From NCBI RefSeq assembly GCF_000001735.4, contig NC_003074.8:21893261-21957260 (forward strand): a stretch of DNA of 64,000 bases, given 5' to 3'. Source of the DNA: Arabidopsis thaliana (taxonomy: Eukaryota; Streptophyta; Magnoliopsida; Brassicales; Brassicaceae). This document shows, piece by piece, positions 33,724-45,500 of this stretch; positions within the stretch are counted from its first letter, which is position 1, and each line of letters opens with the position of its first letter. The translations under genes were made by a program, and so were the position numbers. Below the pieces are notes generated by a model. That model was not told the DNA's origin, did not search any database, and saw nothing but the letters and a program-made list of their open reading frames with translations.

Positions 33724-35072
33724 TTAAGATCTGGCCACAATAGAACTTCTTACATTGTAGGGAGGCTCAAATAAAAAGCCTACGAATATGCTTCTATGGA
33801 CAAGTCAAGGAGTATCCTCATAGATTGCACATATAAGTTTTAAGAAACATTAAAGTCTTAGCCTTGTTGTTTGAAGGATACATCTGAATGGCACCAATAA
33901 TTGCGCCGAAAAGGCCCAAAAGAGACATGAGTTGAACTCTGTCTGCATTCTTCACAAGGAACTCCTATCACAAAGGAACATAACGACTAGAATTACAAGT
34001 ACACTTAAAGTCTTTTTAGTATGTGATCAGAGACTTGCTTACCTGACTGACATTACTGACAGCATACAAGGTTGCTCCAGCTATAACAAGAAAATCTCCT
34101 TTGATGGGATTACTTCCACCTGAAAGCTACCATAAATATGCTTAACTCGAGTTTCTTGGGCAAATATGTGAGTGTTTACTTGCAGGCGAATCCATGGTAG
34201 GAAAAGAAGAGAAAGAGAAACTAATGAATCAGTTAACACCATTACCAGCTCGATCCCCTGCATGGACGTCTGAGAAAACTACCATGACAACACCAACATT
34301 ACAGATAACCACACCACTGATCTTCATCAATCTGTATTTTGTCTTTAGGAAAACCCAAGTAAAAACCAAAACACAAGGGATGGCCCAGCAGTCCAGTAGC
34401 ATGACACTCGTCATTGATGTGTTCTGATAAGCCTTTACCACTAGAAAAGCACAAGAATAGAATCTGATCAAAATCTCATCATAAATAGTCAAATAACAGA
34501 TTACTTTCTCTGCAGCCTCAGCTGGACAAAGCTTGAGAAACATTAAGGGCAACACACAGATGAGTTAAAGAAGAATTCTTTCAGTCAGGACACTCACCGA
34601 GAAAGTTCGCCTCAACATCAACAAACGCAAGGAGGAGATAGTGATACCACTTGGCTTACAAATGTTTTGCATTCGTTAGAAAATTACTAATGAAACCTTC
34701 AATGCTCATTCTCATACTACACAAAAACTCCAATGATCATTTCAATGTTTTCAAGGAAAGAAATTCAATACTGACTTTAATTGCCGATCTTCGATAGAGC
34801 ATGATACCTCCATAGACGATTGCCAGTAACACATAACCCAGAAACGACTGTGATGTTGGAGCATTAATCCCTATAAAGATTTCAAATTTTGTAAGTTCAT
34901 GAGAATGTTTAAAAATGGGATGGTTTGAAAAAAAAAAAAAGCTAAAATCTTTTCTAGCGATCTCAGACGATGTAAAGCTAAGAGAAGTCGAGAGAAGCGA
35001 GAGGATCTGTCCCAATCCAAATCCAATTAGAGTCTTCTTCGTCTTAATCCTATTGAAATTGAAATACACCAT
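33724..35072 (-). CDS. SLC35F1/DUF914 copy 3, 3'-truncated with lost splice donor (AT3G59330-like)
   Basis: It starts at the ATG at 35072 (MVYFNFNRIKTKKTLIGFGLG) and follows the family exon plan up to and including the U12 intron. After Ser-Ile-Phe it diverges into about 18 unrelated residues (VGFLFEPPYNVRSS) and stops at 33726-33724. The last three or four membrane helices and the acidic tail present in copies 1, 2 and 4 are missing. The first intron, 34948-34871, has AT in place of the GT donor. It is 78 nt long with no stop, so if unspliced it would add 26 in-frame residues between the first two helices. The remaining blocks are intact. It may still be transcribed; a working transporter is doubtful. 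Confidence 0.8.
33794..33881 (-). other. U12-type intron in SLC35F copy 3
   Basis: The donor is CAGAT|GTATCCTTC at 33881-33874. The branch-like CCTTGAC lies at 33810-33804, followed by the CATAG acceptor at 33794. It is retained although the gene ends 70 nt later. Confidence 0.78.
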
Positions 35073-35710
35073 TCTTGTTTTCTTTCTTCAATCAAACAAA
35101 CAAACCCTAGCTGGAGAGGAAGCTCGGGTGAGACAATTATGGTGAATGCATAACAATACAATGGAGAAGAATCAGAGAGTACAGTGAAAGCTAGTCTTTT
35201 TAATTCAACAAATCAGTACAGTTACTACAGTATGTCGCCGCTCCAAATTGTTGACTCTTTTTTTCTTTTGGGTTAAAGTGTGAAATTAAAATAATTCGAA
35301 GCAGCAAACGTAGTTAGCAAGAACTTGGGGATAGAATTATAAATTTTAAAAACAGAGGAGATTGATTTGTTGCATGTTGCCTCTGTTACAAGGAACAACA
35401 CTACCGCCCTCTTCCTTTCCCATCTAACAAAAAAAGGTTGTGGCAAGAAGGATATCAATGGAGATGGAGATTTTCGAGAGAACCATAGGGTTTTGATTGT
35501 TTTGGTACACAAATTACTCTGATACTGTGGAAAAAGCTGAAACATCCAGGCATATTCATACATCATACTATTACTCAAAACAATCAGACAGACAAAGCCA
35601 TTAGTCAAACATTTTCTTGTCTTTAGGCAAAAAAAATTCCCTTTGTTTTTCCCGGAAAAAATAATCTATAATATCTCATATCCCTTTGGTTAGGGTTCCG
35701 GTGGAAGCAA
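35073..35710. other. spacer between SLC35F copies 3 and 4
   Basis: Promoter of copy 3 and 3' UTR of copy 4, about 640 nt. No other gene or repeat recognised. Confidence 0.5.
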
Positions 35711-37770
35711 CTATAACGATGTGTCTGGAAGTGATTGACCTTCCTCCTCATCCAACAGTTTCTTCCTCTGCTCCTCTCTTTCTTCTTCCTCATCTTTCTC
35801 CTTCCTGATAACATATGGAAAAAACGCAACATGGATTGTGTTACTACTTTAAGCCATGATTGTAGAACAGATATTGGAGTAAGGGAAAGAGTGTACATTG
35901 AGTATATGATTAGTCCAATAGCTGTTGTAGCAAATGCCAAGTAGTAGAGCCAATCAACCTGACATTAAGTTACATACATGATTAATTACTTTATATCATC
36001 CGTATAGGTTTATAGAGACTGAGATGTAAAGAGTGCACATAATGTTAGATTTATAACCTTCTCGTGGTATGCGAAAATGCGGATCAAAACCGCCCACATG
36101 TCTGATGTCAGCAATGAGAGGGTGAACATTGTTGAACCATTAGTCTGAGAAGATTATATCACAAAAGATGTTAACATGTTGCAAAGGCAATTGCATGAAA
36201 ACAGAGTAAAAGGTGGGTTTAGATCATATCACCCTCAGTAAAATCGGTAGTAGTGAATAGAAGAGGAACATCGTGATTGCGAATCTAAGGAAAGGGAAAA
36301 CCTGAAACCGCGACAATGTAGAAACTTTAAACTGTGGACTCATAAAAGAAAAGTCTTTGGTTTCTATAGATTGCAAGGGAAAGGGATATTTACTGCATCA
36401 GCTGACCAGTGAATAGCTTTGAGCTCACCTTGTTCGAATATGGCTCTATAGACAGGTTAAGGAACGTCAACGAGAATGTGCATATAAGTCTAAGAAACAT
36501 AAGAAGTCATAGCTTAGCTTTGTTGTCAAAAGGATACACCTGAATGGCACTAATAATGGCTCCAAAAAGTCCCATGAAGGTCATCAACTCAACTGTGTCT
36601 GCATTCTTCACAAGAAACTCCTATAACAAATGAACAATAAATTTTACATTTTTGCGGGATATAACAATTTCTTGTTGTAGCACTTGCTTACCTCGGTGGT
36701 ATTACTGACAGCATATAAAGTTGCTCCAGCTAGAACAAGAAAATCTCCTTTAACAGGATTACTTCCACCTAAAAAAACGCAACCATTATCATAAGCGTAG
36801 ATTGAGTTTTACTTGCGTGACAAGTAACGAATGATTAGTTTCTACCATTTACCTGCTCGACTTCCTGCGTGAACGTCAGAGAAGAGTACCATGACAACAC
36901 CAGCAATACAGATAAATACACCACTGATCTTCATTAATCTGTATTTTGTTTTCAGGAACATCCAAGTTAAGACCAACACACAAGGGATCGCCCAGCAATC
37001 AAGTAGCATGATACTCGTAATCGATGTGTACTGATTCGCCTTCACCACTGTTAAACCAAAGCAATAATGAAGTTTTATTCAAAATCTCACTACAACAGCA
37101 ACCAAAATGTAATGGAAGTATATACAGTTTCTAAGAAAACTTGTCTCCAAAATAACTTCAGATCAGTGCTCAAGCCAAAGAAGACTGTGTCAATAAGAAA
37201 ACTGACCAAGAAAATTGCCTTCCACGTCAACTAAAGCAAGGAGGAAATAGTGATACCACTTCCCCTACAAGAGTATTTGCATTGAAGATTTTAGTAGCAC
37301 ATACTAGTTACGTTATAAGCACTCAATAGTGCATGTAATCTTGAAAAAAACTCTCATTACACCAAAAAGAGAAATTAGCAGTAAGTAACACAAAGTGAAA
37401 CCAAATTCAATACTGACCTTAATTGTTGGTCTCCGATAGAGCATGATACCTCCATAGACGACTGCCAGTAATGTATAACTGAGGAACGTTTGTGACGTTG
37501 GAGCATTTATTCCTATAAGATTTCAAAATTTTAAACCATGAATGTATAAACCATAAAGATCATAAATCTATATGATCGATCGAATCTTAAAGCTAGCATA
37601 AACGAGATGCATGCATTAAAAAAAATAGAAACAGTAAAACCTTTTCTGGCGAGCTCAGAGGATGTGAAGGCATTAGAAGTACATAGAAGTGAGAGGATCT
37701 GTCCCAAGCCAAGTCCAATTAAAGTCTTCTTTGTTTTGTTCATCTCATTGAAATCGAAACCCATTGCCAT
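35711..37770 (-). CDS. SLC35F1/DUF914 solute carrier, array copy 4 (AT3G59340-like)
   Basis: From the ATG at 37770 (MAMGFDFNEMNKTKKTLIGLG) to the TAG at 35713-35711 on the reverse strand. A second in-frame ATG two codons later matches the start of copy 1. Family blocks are intact: SIMLLDCWAIPCVLVL, KISGVFICIAGVVMVLFSD and SNPVKGDFLVLAGATLYAVS. The acidic tail (KEKDEEEEREEQRKKLLDEEEG) follows the last helix. It is a predicted ten-helix transporter of the drug/metabolite superfamily; substrate and membrane are unknown. It differs from the others in a less conserved loop, where HAGSRAGKW replaces HAGDRAGNG. Confidence 0.87.
36446..36537 (-). other. U12-type intron in SLC35F copy 4
   Basis: The donor is CAGGT|GTATCCTTTT at 36537-36530. 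TTCCTTAAC, the exact U12 branch-site consensus, lies at 36464-36456, 10 nt before the TATAG acceptor. This is the clearest of the four. Confidence 0.88.
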
Positions 37771-38200
37771 TATTGCAGAAGAAGCTGAGATCTTCGGTGA
37801 ATCTATAAATTACAGACATTCAAATACAATAAGAGATTCGCAGACGGCAGATCAGAAAGGATTTGTTGTTGCTGTCACTACCTACCGTTGACATTTTTTA
37901 AGCTTTTCTTTTTCTCCTTCTCTTTTCCCTCCATTCAACTAAGCTTAGTTTTAATTAAGGTAAAGTTTGTACTTTTTGTATTTGATTTCAAACATTTGTC
38001 TAATATGAAAATGTTACCAAATATAATTAGTTTGAATTATAACCGTGTTATATAGACTGATCCAATAAATTAAGAAACATAAATTAGTTTAAACAAAAAA
38101 AACATAATGCTTAAATAAAATATTTACCAAAAGGAAAAAAAGAAGGGGAATGAAAAGGAGGAGTCAGCAAGTACATCAAAAGCCAAAAATGACAAGAAGA

Positions 38201-38362
38201 AAAGATATCACAGTACCAGCAGATACCTTAGCGAAGCAACCTATCCAAGGAAACACTACGTTCTGTTATTATTCATTTTGTCCCATCTGTAATTGCCTTT
38301 GATTGGATATGATTTCTATCAATGAAAGTAGACGTTAAAAAAAAAAAAAGATATCACAGTAC
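38201..38362 (+). mobile_element. short poly-A-tailed retroposon with target-site duplication
   Basis: AAAGATATCACAGTAC occurs at 38201-38216 and exactly again at 38347-38362. Between them is a 130-bp insert that ends in an A-run (38337-38349), the signature of L1-mediated retroposition. The insert begins CAGCAGATACC and contains TAGCGAAGCAACC, which loosely fits a Pol III box A. No clear box B was found. It could be a SINE, a 5'-truncated LINE or a retroposed mRNA tail. Confidence 0.8.
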
Positions 38363-38596
38363 GTGGAAACACGTGACACATATTTTAAAGGGAAAATATA
38401 AACGTGAAATGCGTGGAAACTGGCAAGTAGACTATTAATATTTATGGGCCTATAGTGGTTATATCAGGCTTTATTGGGCTCTCTATACGAATTAAAAGCC
38501 TCAAACAAATAATAGAACTTGAATTGTAGGCTTTTGTACCCACCAAACTGGCCGCCGGTGACCCCCTCTCACGCCGTATCTCTTTTTCTTTTTCTT

Positions 38597-38597
<1 letters not shown>

Positions 38598-38630
<33 letters not shown>
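38598..38630. repeat. poly-T tract of 33 bases
   Basis: Uninterrupted T-run followed by GTGTGCGCG. It may be the poly-A tail of an old reverse-oriented retroposon, but no flanking duplication is visible. Length should be treated with caution, since such tracts are error-prone in sequencing. Confidence 0.85.
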
Positions 38631-38631
<1 letters not shown>

Positions 38632-39669
38632 TGTGCGCGTATTTGTTTCACCATCAAAAAATTAATTTTGTTTTAAGTGTTTTATTTTCCTTCGTTTTGT
38701 TTAAAGTGTTTAAAATCGTTAGTTCAATGTTGAAAAATATACAATAATAGAAACAATTGTGACTTTTGTAATTTGAATGAACAAAACATATAACAATAAG
38801 TCCTATAATATAAACATTTTAATTTACATTTTCAACTTTTTCTCATTTTAAATTTTTATTCAGTTGAAGGCTTGAAGCGTTGGACTACTTTAGAGAAACT
38901 TTACAAGAACGTTCTTAACATCTTTTTTTCTTTCCTTTTTGAATATCAAAATCAGTTAAAAACACTTTTGATCTCACAGAAACTGATACAAAGCCGACGG
39001 AACCGACCAGATTAGGTCAAAAACGTAAAAGACGCGCAAAAAGAAAAGAAAATAACTCATAATAGAATGTTTTAGTCAGAAGAAAAAAGTACAATATGAC
39101 CAACGTAAACAAAAAAGATGTTGACGACATAAAGAAAAGAGCTACAGAGACAAAGGCATTAAAATATCTTTTGTCGAAATCTGAAGATATTTCCTTAAGC
39201 GCGTTTGCTTCTCTGTCTCCTCCATTCCATTCTATATCATCTCTGTCTTTGCTCTAAGCTTTCCTGTCAAAACAAAAATTCAATTCCCCACGTCTGTCTT
39301 ATCCACAATAAAACCGACCTTAGCTTAGCTTAGACTCATTACTCATTTCACAAAAACAGAGAGAGAAATAGAGAGACATACTTTACAGGTAATAATTATC
39401 TTGTTTAATTGTATTATATATCTCTAACTAAATTTGGGATAAAAATTGTCTATTCTTGATCATTCCTCTCTGTATCTCTCTGCTTTTGACACCTTCTCTT
39501 AGCTGTTTTTTCATCTTTTATCTCTGTTTTTAAAATCTTTTGGCTCTTTCGAAGGGTTTCGAGTCCTTTTGAGTTCTTTGGGCTTCCTCCCAAATTTCTC
39601 CACGAGCTCGACCCCTTTCGTATCTTCCTTCTCATTTTTTTGCCAAATTTATTCGATCCGTCTTTCACT

Positions 39670-41623
39670 ATGTATCCGATGGATTCTGATTACCATCGCC
39701 GTGGTCTGGTGGTAAGAAGAATTAGAAGATCTCCTCAAAGCTTTGGTTTTTTTTCGAATCTATCTCTAATTTTCCAAATTGGGTTTGTGTAAAGGTCTTA
39801 ACTTTAGGGTGAATCTCGAATCATTGCTTAGCTTAATGAGCTCCAGATTGTTATGTTATTTTGGGAATCTTAATGTGATTAGGATTCGTTAGATTGTTTC
39901 TGTTGATTTGAGGACCCTTACTTTGGCTCTGTGTTAATAATATATTTGACCCTGTTATTGATGGATGACATGAATAAAGAGGTTTCTGCTCAAATCTTTG
40001 TGAGAGTAATTAGTTTGATAATGACGCTGATGATGATGACATTGCAGGCAAACGATCGTTCACCAGCTCAGTTTGTTAGGCTGGATAAACCGAGAGCCGT
40101 AGACGATCTCTATATAGGCAAGAGAGAAAAGATGCGTAGGTGGTTGTGCTGTGCTTGCCACGTTGAAGAACCTTACCATTCTTCTGAAAATGAACACCTC
40201 AGAAGCCCTAAGCACCACAATGATTTTGGTACTCCTCTTTGTGATTTCCTGCCCTTGAGCTGATCATTTCTTGCGCTAGTAACAGATCTTGTTGTATGCA
40301 AATTCATTTTGTTTCGGTTTTTGTTTTGTTGTATTGAAGGGCATCACACTAGAAAACCACAGGCGGCTGTGAAGCCTGATGCTTTGAAGGAGCCTCCATC
40401 TATTGATGTGCCTGCATTGTCATTGGATGAGTTGAAAGAAAAGACCGATAACTTTGGATCAAAGTCATTGATTGGTGAAGGATCTTACGGCAGAGCCTAT
40501 TATGCAACCTTGAAAGATGGAAAGGCTGTCGCGGTGAAGAAGCTTGACAATGCAGCGGAACCTGAATCAAATGTTGAGTTCTTGACTCAGGTCTCTAGGG
40601 TTTCCAAGCTGAAGCACGATAATTTTGTTGAGCTCTTCGGTTATTGTGTTGAAGGGAATTTCCGCATTCTTGCGTATGAGTTTGCTACTATGGGATCTTT
40701 ACATGACATCTTACACGGGAGGAAAGGAGTCCAAGGAGCACAACCAGGTCCTACGCTTGACTGGATCCAACGGGTCAGAATAGCAGTTGATGCAGCTAGA
40801 GGACTTGAGTATTTGCATGAGAAAGTTCAACCTGCAGTAATACACAGAGATATTCGATCTAGCAATGTGCTTCTCTTTGAAGATTTTAAAGCCAAGATCG
40901 CTGATTTTAATCTATCGAACCAATCTCCTGATATGGCTGCTCGTCTTCATTCTACCAGAGTTTTGGGAACCTTCGGTTACCACGCACCAGAGTAATGAAT
41001 GCTTCTGAAATAATAGTTGATCACACAGTATTCTTGAGGAAGGAAAGATTGTAACTGTACATTTTCGCTGTTGCAGGTATGCGATGACTGGTCAACTGAC
41101 ACAGAAGAGTGATGTTTATAGTTTTGGTGTGGTGCTTTTGGAGCTCTTGACTGGTAGGAAACCCGTCGATCATACGATGCCTCGTGGTCAACAAAGTCTT
41201 GTTACTTGGGTTAGTACTAAAACCATGTTGCTTTAATTTTCTGAGGATAATCTTACTTTCGAATTTACTGATTGTTCTTGGCATTTGCCGTCTTAACTTC
41301 AGGCTACTCCAAGGCTAAGTGAAGACAAAGTGAAGCAATGTGTTGATCCAAAACTAAAGGGAGAATATCCTCCTAAAGCTGTTGCAAAGGTATAAGCTTC
41401 ATCTTTTTGACAGTTTAATCTATAACCCCTGCGAAACCACTTTCAAAACGCTAACCATAAAATACTGTTTCGCCTTGTTCTTGCGCTTCAGCTCGCTGCA
41501 GTAGCAGCATTGTGTGTGCAATATGAATCAGAGTTTAGGCCAAACATGAGCATTGTGGTAAAAGCTCTTCAACCATTGTTGAGGTCATCAACAGCAGCAG
41601 CTGTACCAGTCCAGGAAGCCTGA
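39670..41623 (+). CDS. PTI1-like receptor-like cytoplasmic kinase (AT3G59350)
   Basis: Six coding exons: 39670-39711, 40048-40228, 40340-40991, 41077-41209, 41303-41389 and 41492-41623. They give 1227 nt, or 408 residues, with start [12 protein letters not shown]. An inner ATG ([13 protein letters not shown]) may be used by another isoform; its Cys cluster is a likely S-acylation site for plasma-membrane anchoring. The kinase domain spans about residues 115-395: glycine loop [11 protein letters not shown], catalytic [12 protein letters not shown] loop, APEYAMTG and [16 protein letters not shown]. The magnesium-binding DFG reads DFN, as in PTI1-like kinases, which are nonetheless active family members. 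PTI1-like proteins act downstream of OXI1/AGC kinases in oxidative-stress and immune signalling; the partner of this copy is inferred. Confidence 0.92.
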
Positions 41624-42565
41624 TTCTTCTGTGCAATAGCAACAATGGAAGATTGGGTTCGGTTTCAGTTGTTGCCATACCGTATAAATGTGTTCTTAAA
41701 GAGAGTCTTTTTGTCGAGGCTTTTCTTCAGTTGGGATGTATATGTTTTATTAAGGTGATGAGTAGTGATTTGGTGTGTCTTTTCAAATGCTTTGTGGAGT
41801 CTGTTTTTCCTTATAAAAATTTATTCTAAATCTGGTTTGTATTTTGGGGGTCTTCTTTGCTCTTTCTTCATTAACAGAATACTAATTATAAGCTTTTCAT
41901 ATACAAACCTTGAAAGGAATTTTCATCAGTTACTAATTCGATTTCAGAGAAATGAATCATTCAAAACACTTGATTAGAGAAATGCTTCTTGAACCGGGTC
42001 GGTTTAACGAAATCCACTGGCTGGAAAAATTATGCTTTTATATATATAAGAAGAATCCAACTGTGAGAGTAATTGTATAAACAAGAGCAAAAAAGTGTGA
42101 CCTGATATTTTGCAAAAACCAAAGAATACAAATATTATATATCCAAAATACATATATCACTTACCAATTTTGTTCTCACTCTATCTTAAAACAATACAGC
42201 TTCAGACTTGAGAGGTTCTTCAACGAACTTTAAAACCGACTCTTGAGAGAAGTAAGAGTTGGTGTCATGAAGTTTGCTTCACTGTTTCCTCTGCTAGTAT
42301 ACGAATGGAAAACCCCCAATTTCTAGAATATTCTTGGCCAAAATAATTCTTCCGAACAAAAATCCTGCAGCAACAAAAGCGAAAGCTGATGATTCTCCAT
42401 TCATTCAGGTACTACTGAAGTAATTCATCTTTTCTGAAACCTAGGTTTGCTTCTAGAGCTTGCTTTGGTAAGAATCTATCTAAAACCTAAATGATCATCT
42501 TTGGGAGCTTTTTAAAGGTAATATCATGAAGTTTGGAGAGAACCTGTTTACATTTAAGAAACTTT
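41624..42565. other. 3' UTRs between convergent genes
   Basis: About 940 nt between the kinase stop and the UTR6 stop. It contains both 3' UTRs. No other gene was recognised. The spacer is AT-rich near 42030-42160. Confidence 0.5.
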
Positions 42566-45500
42566 TCATCTGGGAAGCAGTGGAGTCCTGTCGTCTGATT
42601 CACCGCGGTGACTAGCCTGAACAGACGGAGACAAAAAGACAGTAAACATTACTGTCGACTTAAGTTGGTACAAATACAAGAACTGAATTTATTCTTCACC
42701 TCTTCATTTGCTCCTGCGGCCATGTTGATGAATGATTCATTAGCCCTGAAGGAAATAACAGAGAAGGAAAAGAAGTTAAATGGTGTAACCACTGCACTTG
42801 TATCTGTTACACACAACTTGTCACTTGTCAAAATTATCTAAAGAAGAACCGATAAACACGGTAAAGAAGTATGTACAGTGACACTAACCTGTGAGTATCC
42901 TTTGTGTTGCCTAGTTCTAGGTTCCCATTCTGTTGTTGCTCGTCTCTCGCTTTGGCAAGTGGTGAAAAGAACTATGTATAAATGAGACGAAACTAATTAG
43001 ACAGAAAAGATTCTGTTAAGTTAGATTGAGTCACCAATTAAACGGTTCATCTGTGTTTACCTGGTGCATCGAAATGAAAACGATAGAAATTCCGAGAAGG
43101 AAGTTCATGGTTATAACATGTCCAAAGAGCGCAGCAGATGCTATGCCAGTAAATATTGTGGCAACTGTCGATGAATATTTCTTCAAGATTGTATCTGAAA
43201 GCATCAAAGATGAAGACAAGTAAATATCCATGATATCAATCTTGCTATAAGAATAATACCATTGATTATATATAACAAACAATCTCCAGATATGTTAAGA
43301 AAGTAAGTATCTAGACTCAAGCCAACTAGTTTCACAGATTAAATGAATCTAACAAAGCTTAGTCGGTATTACCTGCATATTTGAAGAAAAAGGACGATAA
43401 AATCCCTTGTGCTGCGTTGTTCAGTATCAAAAACATGGTAGCCCTAGAATGTCCTTGTAGGATGTCAAAGCTGCCAGGACCTGTCAATATCATGACAAAA
43501 TTTCTCAGCAATGCATACTGAAGACCTTGAAGGTTTTTCAAAAGCTATTATGGTGCTTAACTGCTTAAAACATATTATTTTCTTCCATGCCATTTTTTAA
43601 ATAAAATGCATGCACATACCTTTATATATAACAGTTCCTAGTATTCCAAGAAAGTTGAATATTGCACCATAACCATAGAGGAATAAATTCTGCAACGAAA
43701 AAAAAATGTTCAATGAGATGCCATAAACAAAACCAAGGTCAAAAGAAGAAGACCATGATTCTAGAATTTGACGTGAACATTAGTGATAACTGAGCTAAGT
43801 AAACCAGAGAACAGAACAAAGAGATCAACAATCCCAAGGTTCTTTGATTCTAAAGAACAACTGGTTTACTAACAAAATGAAAGAGTGGCTAATATCATTC
43901 CATTAACAACACAGCATATCATTTCCCTGATGTAAACCGAGAAAAATGCATCATAACCATCTAACCTGAAGATATATGCTTGTGTCATACTGACTCTTTA
44001 GAGCATACTCGTTGAAGACAGATGCCATTGACGGGACAGTGACCTGCATATAAATTTGCAATTTAGCCTCTAGCATGAATTACAACCTTTTCATAATGCA
44101 TCAACGGGGAAGCACAAGAAGTCAGATTATCTGAATGGAACAACCAAAATATCTTCAAAATGAGCAAATATACTTACAAAGATAACGGTGCAGACGTATG
44201 CACCCGTAGCAAGAGGAATTCCAATGGCTGTAGCACCTTCAGGAAGAGAACGTAATTGGTTTACACTAATCCCTATCAGCAACAGAGCAAGTGCCTCCCA
44301 CTATAACAAAATTAGGATAACATGAATAAGCAATATAAATATAAAATCCTACAAAATCCAACCAAGAATTTATATTGAGTAATCAAAAAATTTTAGGCCG
44401 ATAAGATGTAACTACGAAAGGAAGGTTACACAAAAACTTCCACAACAATATTGTCTGTTATTGATAACCGGTCATACATATAACTAATAAGAACAACTGA
44501 AACTGACCTGTATGATAGAAAACCGCCGCTTCATTACCATCTTTAATAGAACAGCGATGACCAGAACCTTTAGGTTGCTAAGCATCTTTACAGTAGCAGG
44601 ATTGAAATATAGCTGCACAGCAGAAACTTCATTATCATATGACATGAAAATACATAGAGAATGCAAGGTAGAATCAAATAGTACAAGCCGAGATGAATCA
44701 AATAGTAATTGCACATCATAATTACATCAATCCACAATTTAATTATGATGTAAACAGCTGACGACTCAAATATCTATCACCCAAAGCAAACATGACAGGT
44801 AACGCATTGACCACCGGATCTTAAGGGATAAGAAGATATGGTGGAAAAGAGAGGTGTACAAACTTATCCTTCTAAATGGTAATTCCATTATCTGGTTATG
44901 GTTCACTAAAGTAATGTCTGACGTGGAAAGAAAAAAATATAGCATCAACAAAACTGGAACAGATAGAACACCACATGACATGCTCTTGCCATAGAGCCAC
45001 AACTTCTGACAATATACCTCACTACATTCCACAGCTTAATTACACTTAAGGATACCAAAATGAAAAATAACAAGTGGCTATACCTGCATTGTGAACTTCA
45101 GATAGTTATTAATTGCATACAACAGGGCTGGAACAGCAAGAAGCACATTATTTCGGGCTGCCTGTAAAAAATCATGTCAGTGAATTCTGCAGTCTAAGTG
45201 GTCAAGCCATTGAACTTTCAAGCTCAGCAGAAAAAAATAGTTCTAAGAAAACTCACAATTATTTATATGTACTGGTCAGTAAATTCCACATTTCAAACAA
45301 CTGTGCATTGACATACCAACATGTAACTCTTCGAATCATCAATTTACTTAAGTCTAGAAAACCTTATGAACAGTAGGAAAATAAGAAGGCGCAACGAAGA
45401 TGAGACATGTTTGCAAGACATGACTAGCCATCAGGCAATGAAAGTTCAAGAAGCTAGCTTCAGTTTATTAAAACATCGGAATTATTCTCTACCATGACGA

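Larger units (their letters stand above)
37771..39669. other. spacer with retroposon and poly-T tract, kinase promoter
   Basis: About 1.9 kb without a gene. It contains the promoter of SLC35F copy 4, the poly-A-tailed insertion at 38201-38362, the T-run at 38598-38630, AT-rich DNA, and the leader of the following kinase from about 39300, with GCTTAGCTTAG repeats near 39320. Confidence 0.55.

Noticed and set aside
38442-38657. Lys-rich reverse-strand frame
   Set aside because: Produced by the 33-base T-run; not a coding sequence.
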